Assembly: GCA_030824255.1 (NCBI GenBank)
Contig: JAVBYB010000584.1
Location: 1-9,422 of the forward strand
Reading direction: 5' to 3'
Length of the DNA stretch: 9,422 bases
Source of the DNA: a bacterium
GTDB taxonomy: Bacteria; Pseudomonadota; Alphaproteobacteria; Caulobacterales; Hyphomonadaceae
The position numbers and the translations under genes were made by a program. The notes beneath the pieces were generated by a model, which did not search any database, had not been told where the DNA came from, and saw only the letters and a list, made by a program, of their open reading frames with translations. Positions 6,754 to 9,422 of the stretch are shown here, in pieces. Within the stretch, counting starts at the first letter, position 1. The number at the start of each line of letters is the position of its first letter.

Positions 6754-6804
6754 GGCGCGCGCTGGTGTCTCTGCGCTATCCGACGGTCCCGCGCTTCGCC
6801 CGAG

Positions 6805-7474
6805 TTACGCCACGGCACTGCTACAGACATATTCCGAGCGCACACGCAGCAGGCGCATCGCGCGGCGGCTCAGCAAATGCCCCTGAATGTTGAACACGTT
6901 GTAGACCGCTGAACGCTTCGGGAGAAAACGCTGCGCGGATGATACACTCTTGAAGCCCTGCATCTTTCGCTCGCGTCTTCGAATGCTGAGGTGTGAATTT
7001 TCGGCGCGGTCTATGGCGGTCGCCAAGGTCTAGCCGATCTAGCGCAGACCTGTCTGAGCGGATGCCATCTGTCACGATGATGTTGGCTCGACCCGCTGGT
7101 TGTTTAAAAGTCACCGAAGAAATCGAAGCGCCGCTTGGGTATCGCGCCGCTTCTGCACGATCATGTCTAGAACCTCGCCTTCGTCATCGACGGCTCGCCA
7201 GGTCCATACGCGCTCGCCTGCGATCGTCGAGACCATCTCGCCGAGATGGCCAACGCGGCGATGCGGGAAATTTGCGACAACGAAGGTAGGCCGCAACCTT
7301 CAGTCCGAACTTCACCGTCCAATGGCGGATCGTCTCGTACGAGACGTCGACGCCGCGTTGCGCCATCATCTCTTCGACATCGCGCAAGCTGGGTGTGAAG
7401 CGGAAGTACAGCCAAACTGCATACTGAATCACGTCCGGCGGAAAGCGGCGCCGCTTGTACGAAATTCACGCCAT
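6805..7474 (-). pseudogene. IS6-family DDE transposase, multiply disrupted
   Basis: Translation of the minus strand gives IS6-family transposase sequence in four consecutive pieces. Piece 1 (about 7465-7250) runs from ISYKRRRFPPDVIQYAVWL to RKFPASPRW; an ATG at 7474-7472 lies two codons before an in-frame TGA (7468-7466) at its head. An extra base near 7248-7249 shifts the frame. Piece 2 begins HLGEMVSTIAGERVW and runs to AALRFLR, ending at a TGA (7113-7111) where the family has a basic residue. A base is missing near 7081. Piece 3 reads IIVTDGIRS to GDRHRP. Near 7009 a short deletion removes about six residues of the GRWxNN region. Piece 4 reads RAENSHLSIRRRERKMQGFKS to SSAVA and stops at 6805. 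Of the catalytic DDE triad, the first Asp (family HLDE) is Gly, while the second Asp (VTDG) and the Glu (AENSH) remain. Confidence 0.9.
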
Positions 7475-7496
7475 TGGGGTCCCGGGGAAACCCAAT
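7473..7496. repeat. Hairpin spanning the IS transposase start
   Basis: ATTGGG (7473-7478) and CCCAAT (7491-7496) form an inverted repeat with a GC-rich interior, nearly extendable through GGTCCCGGGGA. On the transposase strand the hairpin ends at the presumed ATG (7474-7472), so it could hide the start in read-through transcripts, as has been described for some other insertion sequences. This role is inferred. Confidence 0.4.
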
Positions 7497-7531
7497 AACC
7501 TTGGCCACACCAGAGATTAGTCAGCATTGTT

Positions 7532-7548
7532 CTGACAGCACCTGTCAG
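7532..7548. repeat. Perfect 7-bp inverted repeat at the presumed IS right end
   Basis: CTGACAG (7532-7538), a 3-base spacer CAC, and CTGTCAG (7542-7548) form a perfect inverted repeat that straddles the proposed right boundary of the insertion sequence at 7542. It may be a protein site, a target-site feature or coincidence. Confidence 0.5.
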
Positions 7549-7568
7549 GTCGATGCGGACGCGGCGGG

Positions 7569-7582
7569 GACGTGAATACGTC
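7569..7582. repeat. Short inverted repeat upstream of the S41 protease gene
   Basis: GACGT-GAAT-ACGTC is a perfect 5-bp inverted repeat about 106 bases before the protease start. It could be an operator half-site pair, but it is short enough to occur by chance. Confidence 0.25.
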
Positions 7583-7619
7583 AGACCATCGCGCTGGGGC
7601 GCAGCCAACCGCGTTCTGA

Positions 7620-7648
7620 TTGGCAGTATTGCTTGCGAAATCTGCATT
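7620..7648 (+). promoter_or_regulatory. Candidate promoter of the S41 protease gene
   Basis: TTGGCA (7620-7625) matches 5 of 6 bases of the -35 consensus and is followed after 17 bases by TGCATT (7643-7648), a weak -10 (3 of 6). It sits 40 bases before the TTG start. The intergenic stretch 7543-7687 holds no convincing gene. Confidence 0.3.
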
Positions 7649-7676
7649 CTGGCGTTTAGTTCCCGTTGACGAGATC

Positions 7677-7681
7677 AGGGG
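7677..7681 (+). promoter_or_regulatory. Ribosome binding site supporting the TTG start
   Basis: AGGGG lies 6 bases before the TTG at 7688, while the later ATG (7712) has no comparable motif at the right distance. An in-frame TGA at 7667-7669 excludes starts further upstream. Confidence 0.45.
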
Positions 7682-7687
7682 ACTTTA

Positions 7688-9422
7688 TTGCGATATCTTC
7701 TTGCCTCCCTCATGGGAGCTTCGTGCTTGCTGGCTGCTGGACACGCGGTCGCTCAGGGCGTGGGCTATTATCAGACACCGGCGCTCGGACCGGGATCACT
7801 CGTTTTCGCAAGCGAAGGCGACTTGTGGCGCGCTGCTCCGGGAGGCGGCGACGCCCTGCGTCTGACGACACACCCGGAAGCGGAATCCTCCCCCGCCATC
7901 TCGCCAGACGGTCAATGGATAGCCTTCGAGGCGACCTATGACGGCCCCCGCGAGATCTACCTCATCCCCGTCAACGGCGGCGCGCCTGTGCGCCTCACGC
8001 ATGAGGGCGGCGATGTTGCAGTCCGTGGCTGGCTCGACAACAACACGGTCATCTACCGCACATCCAACCTTCCCGGTCCGGTCCCGCGCCTGCTGCGTAC
8101 GGTGGACCGCACAAGCCTGCGCACCAGCGACATCCCACTCGCCGACGCGGAACAGGCGGCGCTGCTGAGCGATGGCAGGACACTCGTCTTCACGCGCTAT
8201 GGCCTTTCCGTCGGCGGCGACAACGCCGTGCGCTATCGCGGCGGACGGATGGGGCAGCTCTGGCGCTACACGCTGGGCAGCGACACTGAGGCCGTTCGCC
8301 TTGCTGCCGATTTCGGCGCGCCGATCACCAGCCCCATGTCCTGGGCCGGCCGCATCTATTTCGTCAGCGACAAGTCTGGCTCCGACAACATCTGGTCGAT
8401 GAACGAGACCGGCGGCGACCCGCGCCAGCACACGCAATCCACCGCATGGCAAATGCGCACGCCCAATCTATATCAGGGGCGCATCATCTATCAGAGCGGC
8501 GCTGATCTCTACACATACGACATCGCCTCCGGCGGCACTTCGTCGATTTCACTGCGCCTCGCCACCGATGACGATTTCACACGGCGCCGTTGGCTCGATA
8601 CACCGCTCGCCTTCCTTGAGAGCGCCCAGTTCGCCCCGGGTGGCGACGCCGTGACGATCTCGGCACGAGGCCGCTTCGTCACCGCCTTCGTCGGCCCGCG
8701 TCGGCGCATCGAATTCCAGGTGCCCGATGGCGCACGGGCCCGCTCGGCATCACTCGGCGCCGATGGCAAGTCGCTCTATGCGATCGTCGACGCTGGCGTC
8801 TATGGCGAGATCTGGCGCTTTCCGGCGGATGGCAGCGGCGATGGCAAGGCCGTCACCACGGGCTCCAGCGCCTATATCTGGGAAGTGTCGCCTGCGCCCA
8901 AGGGCGACAGCCTTCTCTACTCCGACAAGCGCGGAAAACTGTTCCACCTCGATGCGCGCACGGGACGCAGCACGGAAATCGATACAACCAGAAGTAGCTC
9001 GGATTCGCCCTTCGCGAGTTACGAATGGTCGTCGGACGGGCGTTACGTCGCCTACTCCTTCATCGACGCACGCGACATCACGCAGGTAGCGTTCTACGAC
9101 ACCCAGACGCGCCAGCGGACAGTCCTGACATCCGGAAAATACGAATCCTTCTCCCCGGCCTTCTCGCCGGATGGCGGGTGGCTCTATTTTCTCTCCGATC
9201 GCAACTTCCAGGCGAACCCCGGCGCGCCGTGGGGCGACCGCAATATGGGCCCCGCCTTCCGCGCGCGCACGAAGCTCTATGCCCTCCAGCTGGACCCCAA
9301 GGCAAAATTCCCGTTCAAGCCGGAAGACGAACTCGCTCCTGCGCCGGATGAAAAGGACAAGGCCAAGGACGCAAACGACGACATGCCTCCCGCCCCGCGC
9401 ACAGCGACGACCGAAAAGCCGG
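7688..9422 (+). CDS. Secreted tricorn-like S41 family peptidase, N-terminal propeller part (3' truncated)
   Basis: The frame runs 578 codons without a stop to the window edge. Family members are about 1050-1100 residues, with N-terminal beta-propellers, then a PDZ domain and the S41 catalytic core, so only the propeller half is visible. TTG at 7688 gives a good Sec signal peptide, MRYLLASLMGASCLLAAGHA, with likely cleavage after AVA (residue 22), predicting a periplasmic protein. PD40/TolB-like blade motifs recur, e.g. SPAISPDGQWIAF (68-80) and SPDGGWLYFLSDRN (493-506). The GDRNMGP segment and FPFKPEDEL, followed by a Lys/Asp/Pro-rich linker, are typical of bacterial tricorn homologues just before the PDZ part. 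These propellers are thought to gate peptides into the protease. An ATG at 7712 would leave a signal peptide too short. An amidohydrolase with a similar TolB-like propeller is the main alternative, considered unlikely given the GDRNMGP region. Confidence 0.88.
   Translation, partial: MRYLLASLMGASCLLAAGHAVAQGVGYYQTPALGPGSLVFASEGDLWRAAPGGGDALRLTTHPEAESSPAISPDGQWIAFEATYDGPREIYLIPVNGGAPVRLTHEGGDVAVRGWLDNNTVIYRTSNLPGPVPRLLRTVDRTSLRTSDIPLADAEQAALLSDGRTLVFTRYGLSVGGDNAVRYRGGRMGQLWRYTLGSDTEAVRLAADFGAPITSPMSWAGRIYFVSDKSGSDNIWSMNETGGDPRQHTQSTAWQMRTPNLYQGRIIYQSGADLYTYDIASGGTSSISLRLATDDDFTRRRWLDTPLAFLESAQFAPGGDAVTISARGRFVTAFVGPRRRIEFQVPDGARARSASLGADGKSLYAIVDAGVYGEIWRFPADGSGDGKAVTTGSSAYIWEVSPAPKGDSLLYSDKRGKLFHLDARTGRSTEIDTTRSSSDSPFASYEWSSDGRYVAYSFIDARDITQVAFYDTQTRQRTVLTSGKYESFSPAFSPDGGWLYFLSDRNFQANPGAPWGDRNMGPAFRARTKLYALQLDPKAKFPFKPEDELAPAPDEKDKAKDANDDMPPAPRTATTEKP

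Larger units (their letters stand above)
6805..7542 (-). mobile_element. Degenerate IS6-family insertion sequence
   Basis: The interval contains a recognisable IS6-family transposase remnant reading right to left. At the right, the minus strand starting at 7542 reads GGTGCTGTCAGAACAA, which has the general form of IS6-family terminal repeats (GG..CTGT), 68 bases before the transposase start region. That distance is usual for the family. No matching left repeat is found beyond the transposase stop. GGTG at 6764 shares only its first four bases and would give an element of about 780 bp, a normal IS6 size, but no 8-base target duplication is visible. The left boundary is therefore given only as the transposase stop. 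The copy cannot transpose by itself. Confidence 0.7.

Noticed and set aside
6764..6787. GGTGTCTCTGCG as the left terminal repeat of the insertion sequence.
   Set aside because: Its position and the resulting element length are right, but it matches the right end only at GGTG, and no target duplication flanks the pair. Not strong enough to call.
7429..7647. A 72-codon minus-strand frame upstream of the transposase.
   Set aside because: It covers the presumed IS end and non-coding flank and reads the transposase start in the wrong frame; no recognisable protein.
6598..7687. A duplicated tRNA 3' end (att site) downstream of tRNA-Ser.
   Set aside because: I looked for a second copy of the T-arm and acceptor sequence through this stretch and found none.
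7715..7726. A lipoprotein signal at the GASC in the S41 signal peptide.
   Set aside because: A lipobox needs a Leu-like residue at -3; here it is Gly, and a clean AVA cleavage site lies further on.
7796..8452. A 218-codon minus-strand open frame opposite the S41 protease gene.
   Set aside because: The plus strand carries a continuous propeller protein through the same interval; the antisense product shows no family resemblance.
1..9422. CRISPR array, tandem repeats or a novel defence system.
   Set aside because: No regularly spaced repeats were seen, and every substantial coding region fits a known family.

Overview
This is a GC-rich stretch of a Gram-negative genome, with strong G/C preference at third codon positions. 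Overall protein flavour suggests a proteobacterium, most likely alphaproteobacterial. That placement is an impression from a short single-domain prepilin peptidase, compact Gsp proteins and a tricorn-like S41 protease; no marker gene fixes the taxon.

Region 1 (1-6543, + strand) is the distal part of a type II secretion system (T2SS) operon in canonical order: gspF (5' end cut off by the window), gspG, gspH, gspI, gspJ, gspK, gspL, gspM, gspN and gspO. F is the inner-membrane platform. G is the major pseudopilin and H, I, J, K are the minor pseudopilins. L and M form the inner-membrane assembly that couples to the ATPase, N is an accessory protein, and O is the prepilin peptidase that would process G-K. 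Packing is extreme: gspG starts 61 bases inside gspF, gspI starts inside gspH, and the six junctions from I/J to N/O are all ATGA stop-start overlaps. gspC, gspD and gspE, if present, lie outside the window. A hairpin with a T-rich tail follows gspO.

Region 2 (6544-6804) holds a tRNA-Ser(CGA) gene with encoded CCA. A plausible promoter for it shares bases with the operon's terminator hairpin. About 115 bases of non-coding sequence follow.

Region 3 (6805 to about 7542, - strand) is a decayed IS6-family insertion sequence. Its transposase is recognisable end to end but is broken by an in-frame stop near the start, two single-base frameshifts, a nonsense codon, a small internal deletion and loss of the first catalytic aspartate.

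Region 4 (7543-9422, + strand) is a short promoter-like region followed by the N-terminal 578 residues of a secreted tricorn-type S41 peptidase. It starts at a TTG codon and runs off the window before its PDZ and protease domains.

No wholly new system is evident. The points most worth checking are the uninterrupted translational coupling, the unusual gspG start and leader, the minimal prepilin peptidase, and the IS fossil between the tRNA and the protease gene.
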